The notes: generated from the letters alone by a model not told the origin. A DNA stretch of 64,000 nt from Brevundimonas subvibrioides ATCC 15264 (GCF_000144605.1 NC_014375.1:2294001-2358000), one strand, 5' to 3'; positions 20,572 to 30,757 are shown, counted from the first letter of the stretch. A program made the numbers and translations.

Positions 20572-21819
20572 ATGCGCCTGTTCCTGATCCTCGCCGCCCT
20601 GCTGTTCGCAATCCCCGCCCAGGCGCAGGAGGCGCTGCTGCTACGGCCCGACCGGGTTTTCGACGGGGTCGATCCGCGGCCCCACGTCGGCTGGACCGTG
20701 CTGGTGCGCGGCAACAGGATCGAAGCGGCCGGTCCGGACATCGTGCCCCCGGCGGATGCCCGCGTCGTCGACCTGCCGGGCCAGACCCTGATGCCGGGCC
20801 TGATCGAGGGCCATTCCCACCTGTTCCTGCATCCCTATAACGAGACCCCGTGGGACGATCAGGTGCTGCACGAGCCCCTAGCCCTGCGCACGGCCCGCGC
20901 CGTCAACCACGCGCAGGCCACCCTGCTGGCCGGGTTCACGACCGTGCGCGACCTGGGCACCGAAGGCGCAGGCTACGCCGACGCCGGCCTGCGTCGCGCG
21001 ATCAACGAGGGCATCGTTCCCGGACCCCGCATGCTGATCGCCTCCCGCGCCATCGTCGCCACCGGGGCCTACGGTCCGAAGGGCTTCGAGCCCGGCGTCG
21101 AGGTGCCGCTGGGGGCCGAGGAGGCCGACGGCGACGACCTCGTCCGCGTCGTGCGCAGCCAGATCGGCGCCGGGGCCGATCTGGTGAAACTGTATGCCGA
21201 CTATCGCTGGGGTCCCGGCGAGCCCAGCCGTCCGACCTTCTCGCAGGCCGAACTGACCGAGGCGGTCGAGGCGGCGCATTCCGCCGGGCGTCAGGTCGCC
21301 ATCCATGCCGGCACGGTCGAGGGCATGCGTCGCAGCATCCTGGCCGGGGCCGACACGCTGGAGCACGGGGACGCCGGGACGCCGGAGATCTTCCGCCTGA
21401 TGGCCGAGCACGGCACGGCGCTGTGCCCCACCCTGGCGGCGGCCGAATCGATCACCCGCTACCGCGGCTGGGACGGCTCGGACCCCGCACCCCAGAACGT
21501 CCTGACCAAGCGCGAGGCTTTCGCCGCCGCGCGGGCCGCCGGGGTCGCGATCTGCATGGGCGGGGACGTCGGCGTCTATGCCCATGGCAACAACGCGCTG
21601 GAGATGGAGCTGATGGTGGCCGCCGGAATGCCGGTCGCGGACGTCCTCGTCGCCGCGACCTCGGGCAATGCCGCGATCTTCGACCTGACCGACCGGGGCG
21701 CGATCCGCCCGGGCCTGCTGGCGGACCTCGTCGCCGTCGAGGGCGATCCGACCGGCGACATTTCTGCCGTCCGCGCCGTGCGGCTGGTGATCAAGGACGG
21801 CCGGATCGTCCGTCCCTGA
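20572..21819 (+). CDS. Secreted amidohydrolase family protein
   Basis: The 415-residue protein starts with a cleavable signal peptide (MRLFLILAALLFAIPAQAQ), so it acts in the periplasm or outside. It has the imidazolonepropionase/Xaa-Pro dipeptidase-like amidohydrolase pattern. LPGLIEGHSHLFLH holds the first metal-binding histidines, then FTTVRDLGTEG, VAIHAGTVEGMRRSILAGADTLEHG and a terminal GLLADLVAVEGDP. The substrate, perhaps dipeptides or cyclic amides, is not evident. The ATG at 20572 starts the signal peptide. Confidence 0.88.
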   Translation: MRLFLILAALLFAIPAQAQEALLLRPDRVFDGVDPRPHVGWTVLVRGNRIEAAGPDIVPPADARVVDLPGQTLMPGLIEGHSHLFLHPYNETPWDDQVLHEPLALRTARAVNHAQATLLAGFTTVRDLGTEGAGYADAGLRRAINEGIVPGPRMLIASRAIVATGAYGPKGFEPGVEVPLGAEEADGDDLVRVVRSQIGAGADLVKLYADYRWGPGEPSRPTFSQAELTEAVEAAHSAGRQVAIHAGTVEGMRRSILAGADTLEHGDAGTPEIFRLMAEHGTALCPTLAAAESITRYRGWDGSDPAPQNVLTKREAFAAARAAGVAICMGGDVGVYAHGNNALEMELMVAAGMPVADVLVAATSGNAAIFDLTDRGAIRPGLLADLVAVEGDPTGDISAVRAVRLVIKDGRIVRP

Positions 21820-21821
21820 TC

Positions 21822-21849
21822 CTCTCCCTCGTCCTCGGGGGAGGGAGAG
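21822..21849. repeat. Short intergenic inverted repeat
   Basis: Arms CTCTCCCTC and GAGGGAGAG surround a short centre just after the amidohydrolase stop and 15 bp before the next start codon. It is related in sequence style to the larger CCTCCCCC/GGGGGAGG repeat at 38485. As RNA it would form a stable hairpin near the ribosome binding site of the oxygenase gene. Confidence 0.55.
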
Positions 21850-21863
21850 GGTATGAGACCGCC

Positions 21864-22475
21864 ATGTCCCTGCGCCCCCTCTTCGTCACCCAGGTCTATG
21901 AGGCCTCGCTCGCCCCCGTCCCCGGCTTCGACGGCTTCAACGCCGACCTCGCCGACGCCTGCCGCATGCTGGCGGGCGAGGACGGTGCCGGTCGCGCCTG
22001 GTGCAAGGCGCACGGCTATCGCGGCTACACCTCCTATGGCTCGCTGAACGACCTGCCCCAGAGGCTGCCGGAGTTCGCGGAGCTGAAGAAGCACCTGGAC
22101 CGCCACGCCCTGGCCTATGCCCGCGCCCTGAACTTCGACCTGGCCCGAAAGCCCCGTCTGGACACGATGTGGGTCAATATCCTGAAGCCCGGCGGGGCCC
22201 ATTCGGGCCATATCCACCCCCACGCCTTCCTGTCCGGCACCGTCTACGTCGAGGTGCCCGACGGCGCGTCCGCGCTGAAGCTGGAAGACCCGCGCCTGCC
22301 CATGATGATGGCCCGGCCTTCGGTCGTTCCGGACGCGCCGGAAACCGAGCAGCCGTTCGTCTATCTGGCCCCCAAGGCGGGCACGGTCCTGATGTGGGAA
22401 AGCTGGCTGCGCCACGAGGTGCCCATGAACGCGGCGAAATCCGACCGCATCTCGATCAGCTTCAACTATGCCTGA
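21864..22475 (+). CDS. 2OG-Fe(II) oxygenase, putative (TIGR02466 type)
   Basis: The 203-residue protein shows the features of a small group of putative 2-oxoglutarate/Fe(II) oxygenases. TMWVNILKPGGAHSGHIHPHAFLSG carries the iron-binding histidines, and WLRHEVPMNAAKSDRISISFNY carries the distal His and the 2OG-binding Arg. The jelly-roll core is complete. Its substrate is unknown. The stop overlaps the start of the following SDR gene by 8 bp, so the two are translationally coupled and may act together. Confidence 0.78.
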   Translation: MSLRPLFVTQVYEASLAPVPGFDGFNADLADACRMLAGEDGAGRAWCKAHGYRGYTSYGSLNDLPQRLPEFAELKKHLDRHALAYARALNFDLARKPRLDTMWVNILKPGGAHSGHIHPHAFLSGTVYVEVPDGASALKLEDPRLPMMMARPSVVPDAPETEQPFVYLAPKAGTVLMWESWLRHEVPMNAAKSDRISISFNYA

Positions 22476-23271
22476 CGTCGATCCCGCTCCGCGCGCGACC
22501 TATCCCGGTGTCTGCCTCGTCACCGGAGCCGCCTCCGGCATCGGGGCCGCCACAGCCAGACGCCTCGCCGCGGACGGCGCCACGGCAATGGTGCTAGTCG
22601 ATCGCAACGGCGAGGCTCTTCACGCGCTTGGCGACGAACTTGAGCAGGCCCACGGCATCGCCCTCTACCTGTGCCACCAGGACATCCTGAGCGAAGAGGG
22701 CTGGGATGGCGTCGAGCACGGCGTCACCCACCACTGGGGCGGGCTGGACAGCGTGGTGATCAACGCCGGCGTTTCCGACGCGGGAACGATCGCCGAGCTC
22801 TCGCTCGAGGCCTGGCGAGCGGTCGTGTCCGTCAACCTCGACGGCACGTTTCTGACCCTGAGGACCGCCATGCGCCTGCTGCGGGACGGCGGAGCCGCCG
22901 TGGTGGTGTCCTCGGCCTCGGCCATGAAGGCCGAGCCCGGTACAGCCGCCTATGGCGCGTCCAAGGCCGCCGGGCTGCAACTGGCCCGCGTCGCGGCCAA
23001 AGAGGGCGCCGCCCGCGGAATCCGGGTCAATGCCATCCTGCCCGGCGGGGTCGAAACCCCGATCTGGCAGGGCGTTCCGGCCTTCGACGCGCTGGTCACC
23101 GAAACCGGATCGGAACAGGCCGCCTTCGACCGAATGGCCGGTTTCGCGACACCGCTCGGCCACTACGCAAAACCGGACGAGATCGCAGGTCAGATCGCCT
23201 TCCTGCTGTCGCCCGCCGCACATTCGATGACCGGCTCTGCGCTTGTCGTGGACGGCGGTTACATGCTCTGA
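22468..23271 (+). CDS. SDR family NAD(P)-dependent oxidoreductase
   Basis: The 267-residue protein is a classical short-chain dehydrogenase. It shows TGAASGIGAAT for the cofactor site, INAGVSD, the catalytic serine in VVVSSASAMK, and the YGASK catalytic pair. The terminal GSALVVDGGYML is typical. The substrate is unknown. It overlaps the oxygenase gene by 8 bp and is followed 20 bp later by the sigma-factor region. Confidence 0.93.
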   Translation: MPDVDPAPRATYPGVCLVTGAASGIGAATARRLAADGATAMVLVDRNGEALHALGDELEQAHGIALYLCHQDILSEEGWDGVEHGVTHHWGGLDSVVINAGVSDAGTIAELSLEAWRAVVSVNLDGTFLTLRTAMRLLRDGGAAVVVSSASAMKAEPGTAAYGASKAAGLQLARVAAKEGAARGIRVNAILPGGVETPIWQGVPAFDALVTETGSEQAAFDRMAGFATPLGHYAKPDEIAGQIAFLLSPAAHSMTGSALVVDGGYML

Positions 23272-23278
23272 GGTCGAT

Positions 23279-23304
23279 GTAACCTTCCCTGGGTGCCGCA
23301 CGAA
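23279..23304 (+). promoter_or_regulatory. SigF-type ECF promoter (GTAACC-N16-CGAA)
   Basis: GTAACC at 23279-23284 is followed by exactly 16 bp and CGAA at 23301-23304. This matches the -35/-10 consensus I recall for Caulobacter SigF-dependent promoters. It sits directly before, and partly within, the 5' end of the sigma gene, which suggests positive autoregulation. Transcription would start near 23311, so a start codon at 23293 could not be used from this promoter. Confidence 0.7.
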
Positions 23305-23310
23305 CCCCGC

Positions 23311-23883
23311 GTGACCGTGACCGACCGCGAAGCGCATCTTCAGTCCCTCATGCTGCGTGGCCTCGACGGCGACGCGAGTGCGTGGCGCGTGCTGCTGACC
23401 GATCTGGGCGCGCATCTGCGCCCCTTCTTCGCCCGTCGGCTGTTCGACGGGGGGGCGGACGCCGAGGACCTGGTGCAGGAAACCCTGATCGCCATCCATG
23501 CCAAGCGGACCACCTGGGACCGCAACCAGTCGTTCACCGGCTGGGCCTATGCGATCGCGCGCCACAAGCTGATCGACCACCTGCGTCGTCGCGGCCGCCG
23601 ACCGACCCATCCGCTGGACGAGGCGTCCGAGCTGTTCGCCGACCACACGGTCGAGGACGGTGCCACCCAGGCCGACCTGTCGCGCTGCCTGTCCCTGCTG
23701 CCCGCCCGCCAGCGTCGGCTGATCGAGGACGTCCGGCTGAAGGGCCTGACCGTCGCCGAGGCGGCCGCCAACCACGGCTACACCCTGACCGCCGCCAAGG
23801 TCAGTATCCACCGCTCCATGAAATCGCTGAATGCCCGTTACGCCACGGCTGAGCATGCCGGGACCGCTTCCGATGAAGACTGA
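23311..23883 (+). CDS. sigF: ECF sigma factor (SigF type)
   Basis: This sigma-70 family regulator has region 2 (FFARRLFDGGADAEDLVQETLIAIH, then WAYAIARHKLIDHLRRRGR) and region 4 (SLLPARQRRLIEDVRLKGLTVAEAAANHGYTLTAAKVSIHRSM). It has no extra C-terminal domain. It overlaps by 11 bp the gene for an NrsF anti-sigma factor, the known partner of Caulobacter SigF, which answers to chromate and cadmium stress. The start is uncertain: GTG codons at 23293, 23311 and 23317 and an ATG at 23350 are in frame. 23311 is given because it coincides with the expected transcription start of the SigF-type promoter, implying a leaderless message of about 190 codons. Confidence 0.82.
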   Translation: MTVTDREAHLQSLMLRGLDGDASAWRVLLTDLGAHLRPFFARRLFDGGADAEDLVQETLIAIHAKRTTWDRNQSFTGWAYAIARHKLIDHLRRRGRRPTHPLDEASELFADHTVEDGATQADLSRCLSLLPARQRRLIEDVRLKGLTVAEAAANHGYTLTAAKVSIHRSMKSLNARYATAEHAGTASDED

Positions 23884-24514
23884 AGATCTGATCGACGCCC
23901 TGGCTGTTGACCTGCCGCCTTCCGGCAGCCGCCAGATCGAGCGAACCATCCTGCTGTGGCTGATCCCCGCCGCCCTTGCGGTGTTGGCCGGCGTAGGCCT
24001 GTGGCTCGGGTTCCGCAGCGACCTGGCCAGCGCCATGATCGGGCCGAGCTTCTGGGCCAAGGCCGCCTATACAACCGGCCTGACCGTCACCGCCTTCTGG
24101 CTGCTGGCCCGCCTCGGTCGACCCGGCGCGAGTGCCAAGGCACCGCTGATGGTTCTGGCCGCGCTGCTGGCCGCCGTTGCAGCGCTCGCGATCTACGAAC
24201 TGGTCACCATGCCGATGCCGGAGCGGATGCCCGCCCTGATGGGCGACAGCGCCCGGACCTGTGCCCCCGCCATCCTGCTGCTCAGCGCGCTGGCGGCCCC
24301 GTTCGTCTTCTGGGCGGCCCGCGCCTTTGCGCCGACGCGGCCGGCCCTGGCGGGCGCTGCCGCGGGGCTGCTGACGGCCGGGCTGGCCACGACCCTGTAC
24401 GGGCTGCACTGTCCCGAACACACCGCGCCCTTCGTCGCCGTCTGGTATTCGCTCGGCATGGGGCTGGCCACCGCGCTCGGGGCCATCGCGGGACGGTTCG
24501 TGTTCCGCTGGTAG
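23873..24514 (+). CDS. nrsF: NrsF (DUF1109) membrane anti-sigma factor
   Basis: The 213-residue protein has a short cytoplasmic N-terminus and six membrane helices, the layout of DUF1109 anti-sigma factors. Two cysteines stand out: C130 in DSARTCAPA and C180 in YGLHCPEHTAPFVAVWY. In Caulobacter NrsF, conserved cysteines at almost the same positions are needed to respond to heavy metals, so the sensing mechanism is probably conserved. The ATG at 23873 lies inside the sigma gene, giving tight coupling. It holds the sigma factor inactive until stress. Confidence 0.88.
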   Translation: MKTEDLIDALAVDLPPSGSRQIERTILLWLIPAALAVLAGVGLWLGFRSDLASAMIGPSFWAKAAYTTGLTVTAFWLLARLGRPGASAKAPLMVLAALLAAVAALAIYELVTMPMPERMPALMGDSARTCAPAILLLSALAAPFVFWAARAFAPTRPALAGAAAGLLTAGLATTLYGLHCPEHTAPFVAVWYSLGMGLATALGAIAGRFVFRW

Positions 24515-24636
24515 AGACCCCGGTCCGCCTTCAAACCGCCCTGCCCGCACGCTAGGTCATTTGCCACCCGGCGTGCGGGTCGCTACATCCCGCGCCAACT
24601 CCCCATCCAATCCGACGACAGGGCGCAACGCACCTC

Positions 24637-26304
<1,668 letters not shown>

Positions 26305-26322
26305 GGCCCGACGTCTGAAAGC

Positions 26323-26362
26323 AAAAAGGGGACCGAGCTGCGGCTCGGTCCCCTTTTCTTTT
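26323..26362. terminator. Bidirectional intrinsic terminator
   Basis: A GGGGACCGAGC arm, a 4-nt loop and a GCTCGGTCCCC arm are flanked by AAAA on the left and TTTTCTTTT on the right. It ends ettA on the plus strand, and its A-run also makes it a terminator for the convergent opgH-like gene, which stops at 26381. Confidence 0.92.
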
Positions 26363-26380
26363 GTCGTCTAACGACCGGTA

Positions 26381-28306
26381 TCAGCCGAAGGCGCGGACCG
26401 GTTCGACCTCGGCCACCGACCGCGTCGCCGGGAACAGGACGGCGGGCGAGACCGCCACCGCGTCCTCGTCCGGCGTGACCATCCAGCCCTTGCGGCCGAA
26501 CGCCTCGCCCACGGCGCGGCGCGAGGTGAACACGGCGATCGGGGCGGCGAACAGCAGCGGCAGGACGATCGGGGCGAACCAGGTCGCCAGATCGGGGCGG
26601 ACGAACAGGCCGGCTGCGAACATCACGCCGGTCGCCATCTGCCAGCGCATGGCGACGAAGGCATCCTTCCAGGCCAGGCCGTCGGCGCTGCGCTGCTGGG
26701 CGGACCAGCCGGCGTCGTGGCCGCTGACGATCTTGATGACGGCGATGGTGTTGGCGACCATCAGGATGGGGGCCAGCGCGGCGGACAGGGCGATCTCGAG
26801 CGCCATGCCCTTCAGGATCTGGCGCGTGCCGCCAAAGGCCCTGCGCTCGCCCGGACGGGTCAGGACCAGGATGAAGCCCATCAGCTTGGGCCCCATCAGC
26901 ATGACGCCGCCCAGCAGCGAGGCCAGCATGAAGGGCGAGAGCTGCGGGTTCAGGATGTAGAAGAAGGACGTCCAGTCCACCGGGCCCTGCAGCTGCATGG
27001 CCATGCCGACCATCAGCGAGGCCAGCCACAGCGGCGACGACAGATAGGCCATGCAGCCCATGGCCAGCTGCAGGCGGCTGATGGGGTTCAGGCCCCTGGC
27101 CCCGATCAGGGCCAGGTGCTGCAGGTTGCCCTGGCACCAGCGGTGATCGCGGCGGATGAAGTCGGTCAGGGTCGGCGGCGTCTCTTCGCAGCTGCCGTCC
27201 AGGGCGGCGGTCACGTGGACAGCCCAGCCGGCGCGGCGCAGCAGCGCCGCCTCGACCACATCGTGGCTCATGATGTGGCCGCCGAAGGGCTTGCGGCCCT
27301 CCAGTTCGGGCAGGCCGGCGCAGTCGGCGAAGGCGCGGGTGCGCAGGATGGCGTTGTGGCCCCAGTAGCTGGCTTCGGAACCGGCCCACCAGGCCAGGCC
27401 GGCTGCGGCGACGCGGCCGTACAGGCGCACGCCGAACTGCGACACGCGCGCGAACAGGGTCTGGGCCTTGATGATGGTCGGGGCGGTCTGGATCAGGCCG
27501 ACGCCGGGGTTGCGCTCCATGGCGTCCACCAGACGCAGAACGGTCTCGCCGGCCATGGTCGAGTCGGCGTCGAGCACGATCATGAAGTCGTAGGCCCCGC
27601 CGAAGGTGCGGGTCCAGTCGGCGATGTTACCGGCCTTGCGTTCGACGTTCTCGGTCCGGCGGCGGTAATAGAGCTGGCTGCCGGCGTGGGCCCGCAGCGC
27701 CATGCAGGCCGACAGTTCGGCGACGGCGGCCTCGTCCTTCGTCGAGTCGCTGAGCACGAACAGGTCGAAGGCGTCGGAGGCTCCGAGACGCGCCAGCGAG
27801 GCGTCGAGCGCGCCCAGACGGGCCAGGGCGGCCCGGGCGTCCTCGTTGTAGAGCGGCATCAGGAGCGCCGTGCGGCGCGTGGGCAGCGGCGGATAGGGCG
27901 CGAAGTCCATGTCGTCCTGCTCGCGGCCGGTCAGCATGACGACGAGGCCCGCGAACGTGCTGCAGAACCAGCAGGCGATGGCCAGGATCAGGACGGAGAA
28001 GATGGCGAGGGCCACAATCTCGAGCGGCTGGAAGCCTTCGCGCGCGCACAAGATCACAGGTGCGATCAGCGCCAGCAGGGCCACGGCGAAGGTGGAACCG
28101 AAGACGATGAAGCGACGCGTCAGCAGGCCGTCGGGACGCGTGTCCAGACGGTCGGTGACCTGGCGGTCGGCGTCATGGAAGGTCTGACGCGGCATGGCCA
28201 GCGGGGCCTGTTCAGGCAGCCAGCCGCTTACGCCGGTGAAGGCCGAAAAGGTCTCGACCTGGTCATCCGTATGATAGACACGTGCCGTCGAGCCGTAGGC
28301 GTTCAT
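26381..28306 (-). CDS. opgH: Glucan glucosyltransferase MdoH/OpgH-like
   Basis: The 641-residue inner-membrane GT2 enzyme matches OpgH, which polymerises UDP-glucose into beta-glucan backbones of periplasmic glucans. It has two N-terminal membrane helices, then the cytoplasmic catalytic domain with LMPLYNED, VLDADSTM (DXD), GHIMSHDVVEAALLRRAGW and the RRDHRWCQGN motif, then several C-terminal helices. The ATG at 28306 has an AAGGGAGC ribosome site. No opgG-like gene lies next to it. The 130 bp upstream carry operator-like repeats. Confidence 0.9.
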   Translation of the reverse strand: MNAYGSTARVYHTDDQVETFSAFTGVSGWLPEQAPLAMPRQTFHDADRQVTDRLDTRPDGLLTRRFIVFGSTFAVALLALIAPVILCAREGFQPLEIVALAIFSVLILAIACWFCSTFAGLVVMLTGREQDDMDFAPYPPLPTRRTALLMPLYNEDARAALARLGALDASLARLGASDAFDLFVLSDSTKDEAAVAELSACMALRAHAGSQLYYRRRTENVERKAGNIADWTRTFGGAYDFMIVLDADSTMAGETVLRLVDAMERNPGVGLIQTAPTIIKAQTLFARVSQFGVRLYGRVAAAGLAWWAGSEASYWGHNAILRTRAFADCAGLPELEGRKPFGGHIMSHDVVEAALLRRAGWAVHVTAALDGSCEETPPTLTDFIRRDHRWCQGNLQHLALIGARGLNPISRLQLAMGCMAYLSSPLWLASLMVGMAMQLQGPVDWTSFFYILNPQLSPFMLASLLGGVMLMGPKLMGFILVLTRPGERRAFGGTRQILKGMALEIALSAALAPILMVANTIAVIKIVSGHDAGWSAQQRSADGLAWKDAFVAMRWQMATGVMFAAGLFVRPDLATWFAPIVLPLLFAAPIAVFTSRRAVGEAFGRKGWMVTPDEDAVAVSPAVLFPATRSVAEVEPVRAFG

Positions 28307-28348
28307 GGAAGCTCCCTTGCGGGTCGCGCCGCGCCAACCGAACACGGT

Positions 28349-28417
28349 TGTTGCGTTGCAACATTCCACGCACTCTCAATCACTCTTGCGCGATTTTCAA
28401 TCACGGAATGGTGATTG
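28349..28417. promoter_or_regulatory. Operator-like repeats upstream of opgH
   Basis: This stretch, less GC-rich than its neighbours, contains a perfect dyad with TGTTGC and GCAACA arms and a 3-bp centre (28349-28363). It also holds the heptamer CAATCAC at 28377-28383 and 28398-28404, 21 bp apart (two helical turns), and its inverse GTGATTG at 28411-28417. The regulator is unknown. Confidence 0.55.
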
Positions 28418-28436
28418 GAACCATTTTATTTCGTGA

Positions 28437-29090
28437 TCAGCCGTCGTCGAGCGGCGTCTTGCGGTCCGCAAGGCCCCGTTTGAGCAGATGGGCCGCGACC
28501 CCGACCCACCCCACCAGCACGATGGCGAACGCCCTCTCCCAGTAGCCGACGTTGAAATCGTTCACGGTTCCCGGAAACACGAGGTGCTTGGTCACCACGG
28601 TGAGAACCGCCATGGCGATGAAGACGAGAAACAGGAACTGCTTCAGACGCAGGAACCGGTCCGCGTTGCGCAGGGCGACCAGCAGGAACGCGGGAGCCAG
28701 CTGGATCCCGAGGCCGAGGTTGATGGCCATGTGGCGCGGATCGGGCCAGGCGTAGAGGCTGGAAACGACCAGCCCGATCCCCGCCAGAACAAACAGCAGG
28801 CCGACGGCGATGGCCGACACAGGCGATCGGGTCAGGATCACCACGGCCAGGCCAAACCCGAGGCCCGCGAACCCAGTCATGACGCCCGCGGTCAGGACCC
28901 CCGCGTTGAAGATCCAGGGATGGGCCGCCGTGGCACCGCCGAGTTCACTGAGATACTGGCGCGCGTGATCGAACCCGGCATAGGCGGCCGCCGCGATCAG
29001 CACGGCCACCAGCGCCACGACCGGGGCCGCGACCCCGACCGTGAGCAGAACGCGCGCCGCCCGATCGATGTCGAACACGGGGATCTTCAT
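28437..29090 (-). CDS. DUF998 family membrane protein
   Basis: The 217-residue protein has six predicted membrane helices and the DUF998 pattern, including HARQYLSELGGATAAHPWIFNAGVLTAG near the N-terminus. Its function is not known. It overlaps the upstream acyltransferase gene by 4 bp (ATGA) and lies 130 bp before the opgH-like gene on the same strand. A role in modifying or exporting envelope glucans is possible but rests only on gene order. Confidence 0.82.
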   Translation of the reverse strand: MKIPVFDIDRAARVLLTVGVAAPVVALVAVLIAAAAYAGFDHARQYLSELGGATAAHPWIFNAGVLTAGVMTGFAGLGFGLAVVILTRSPVSAIAVGLLFVLAGIGLVVSSLYAWPDPRHMAINLGLGIQLAPAFLLVALRNADRFLRLKQFLFLVFIAMAVLTVVTKHLVFPGTVNDFNVGYWERAFAIVLVGWVGVAAHLLKRGLADRKTPLDDG

Positions 29091-30265
29091 ACGGCCTTGT
29101 CGGGACGCGCGACCGGCACGGTGCCCGCGACCGGGTGACCGACGGCCGCGGGCTTCAGGCCCCAGATGGGCCGGATGAGCGGGATCCGGCGCACGATCTC
29201 GTAGATCAGCAGGCTGCCGCCGATCGTGAGGATGGTGAGCGCGGCGGCCTCGAGCGGCGCAGCCCAGCCGAGGGGCCCGATCAACCACACCGCGACGACC
29301 AGGATCGTCTGATGCGCCAGATAGCAGGTGAAGACCGCATCGCTGAGATAGCGCAGTACCCGGCTGTCGGCGCGCCGGAGATACAGGCTGCCGAACCCGA
29401 GGATGGCCGAGATCACGGCCCACTGGTCAATCGCGAACACGAGGTTGCGCGGCACGCCCCCGAAGGCCCCTCCCCCCGGATGCGCGGTCTGCAGCATCAT
29501 GACCGGCAGGGCGAGGCAGGCGATCCCCAGCCCGACCCAGCGATAGCGCTCCAGATCTCGCCAGACCGCGTCCTGCCGCACCACCAGAAACCCGAACAGA
29601 AAGGCGCCCAGCGACAGGGCATGATTGTACCAGTCATGACCGAGGGTGTTGGTGACGCCGATCAGGGGGAACACGGCCAGCCGGATGACGATCAGATAGG
29701 CCATCGGGACGACGACGACCCGCCATCCTGAAAGCAGCGGCAGCAACCCCGCCTCGAGGCGCGCCAGAAGCGTCGGACGCGTCATCAGCAAGACCACGAC
29801 GGCGCTGTACGCCGCGATATAGACGATGAACCACAGGTGGTTGATGGGGATGCCATCGGCCAGGCCCGACAGGCTGAACTCGTGCCACCACCAGCCGGCA
29901 AAATTGCCGGACCAGCCGCCCTTGTCCAAGGCCTCGATCCACGACTGGATCGGCACGAGGACCAGGGTCCCGAACAGGAGTGGCGGAATCAGACGCTCGG
30001 CCCGGGCCCGGGCCACCTGGCCGGCGGTCCGGCGCGCGGTCATGAAACGAAGCGCCGCGCCCGACACCAGGAACAGCAAGGTGAGCCGCCACGGATTGGT
30101 GACCAGCACCCCCTCGCGCATCCACTCGAACGTATGGCGGCTGTGGACGTGCCAGTCGTACGGGGCATAGGCCAGCCCCACATGATACAGGATCAGCAGT
30201 CCGAAGGCAGACACCCGGATCCAGTCCAGATCGAGGCGACGGACGTTGGCGGCGGCAGGGGTCAC
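29087..30265 (-). CDS. Acyltransferase 3 family protein, OpgC/MdoC-like
   Basis: The protein (about 392 residues) has ten or so membrane helices and the acyltransferase-3 features. RRLDLDWIRVSAFGLLILYHVGLAY holds the conserved early His, and RLTLLFLVSGAALRF holds the conserved Arg and SG. The wording YAPYDWHVHS resembles OpgC, which transfers succinyl groups onto periplasmic glucans. Together with opgH downstream this suggests glucan decoration. The start is uncertain: GTG at 30265 is used here, and a second GTG at 30301 would add 12 residues. Neither has a strong ribosome site. Confidence 0.8.
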   Translation of the reverse strand: MTPAAANVRRLDLDWIRVSAFGLLILYHVGLAYAPYDWHVHSRHTFEWMREGVLVTNPWRLTLLFLVSGAALRFMTARRTAGQVARARAERLIPPLLFGTLVLVPIQSWIEALDKGGWSGNFAGWWWHEFSLSGLADGIPINHLWFIVYIAAYSAVVVLLMTRPTLLARLEAGLLPLLSGWRVVVVPMAYLIVIRLAVFPLIGVTNTLGHDWYNHALSLGAFLFGFLVVRQDAVWRDLERYRWVGLGIACLALPVMMLQTAHPGGGAFGGVPRNLVFAIDQWAVISAILGFGSLYLRRADSRVLRYLSDAVFTCYLAHQTILVVAVWLIGPLGWAAPLEAAALTILTIGGSLLIYEIVRRIPLIRPIWGLKPAAVGHPVAGTVPVARPDKAV

Positions 30266-30328
30266 GCCGCGTCTATGATCGACCGGCCCCGCCCTGTCCA
30301 CGCCGGCCTGCAGCCCCGCGGGCTGCGG

Positions 30329-30757
30329 TCACCGGACGACGACGCGATAGCGCTCGGTCTGGGCCGGAGGCGTGTCCCGCTCCCAGGCGCGGCGATAGGT
30401 GAAGGTCAGGGTCACCGCGCCGGGTCGGGCCGCCAGATAATGCCAGTGCGTCGTGCCGCCGACGCCGACCATGCCCGGGGCATGCGGCTCGACGATCTCC
30501 TCGCCGAAGGGCGTGCCTGGAACCAGAACGCCGCCTTCGACGTCGGAGACCTGCCACTGATAGCCGGTCGTGCTGTTGCTGCCGAGCGCCACGGTCATGG
30601 TCTGACCGACACGCAGCCGGGTCTCCCCACCCCGCACGCCCTCGACGACGCCGCCTGTCGGGATCACGCCGGTCCCCTCTTCCGGTTCACCGCCGGCCGT
30701 GCCGCATCCGGTCAGCAGCGCCAGGGAGACGATCGATGCGGCGAAGCGTTTCATCAT
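30329..30757 (-). CDS. Chagasin-like (I42) protease inhibitor lipoprotein
   Basis: The 142-residue protein starts with a lipoprotein signal peptide ending in LLTGC, so it is anchored to a membrane and faces the periplasm. It carries the I42 inhibitor signature: NSTTGYQW (the loop that enters the active site of cysteine proteases), then GVGGTTHWHYLAARPGAVTLTFTYRRAWE. Chagasin-family proteins block papain-like cysteine peptidases. The target is unknown; it may protect against foreign peptidases. It may also start one codon later. Confidence 0.85.
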   Translation of the reverse strand: MMKRFAASIVSLALLTGCGTAGGEPEEGTGVIPTGGVVEGVRGGETRLRVGQTMTVALGSNSTTGYQWQVSDVEGGVLVPGTPFGEEIVEPHAPGMVGVGGTTHWHYLAARPGAVTLTFTYRRAWERDTPPAQTERYRVVVR

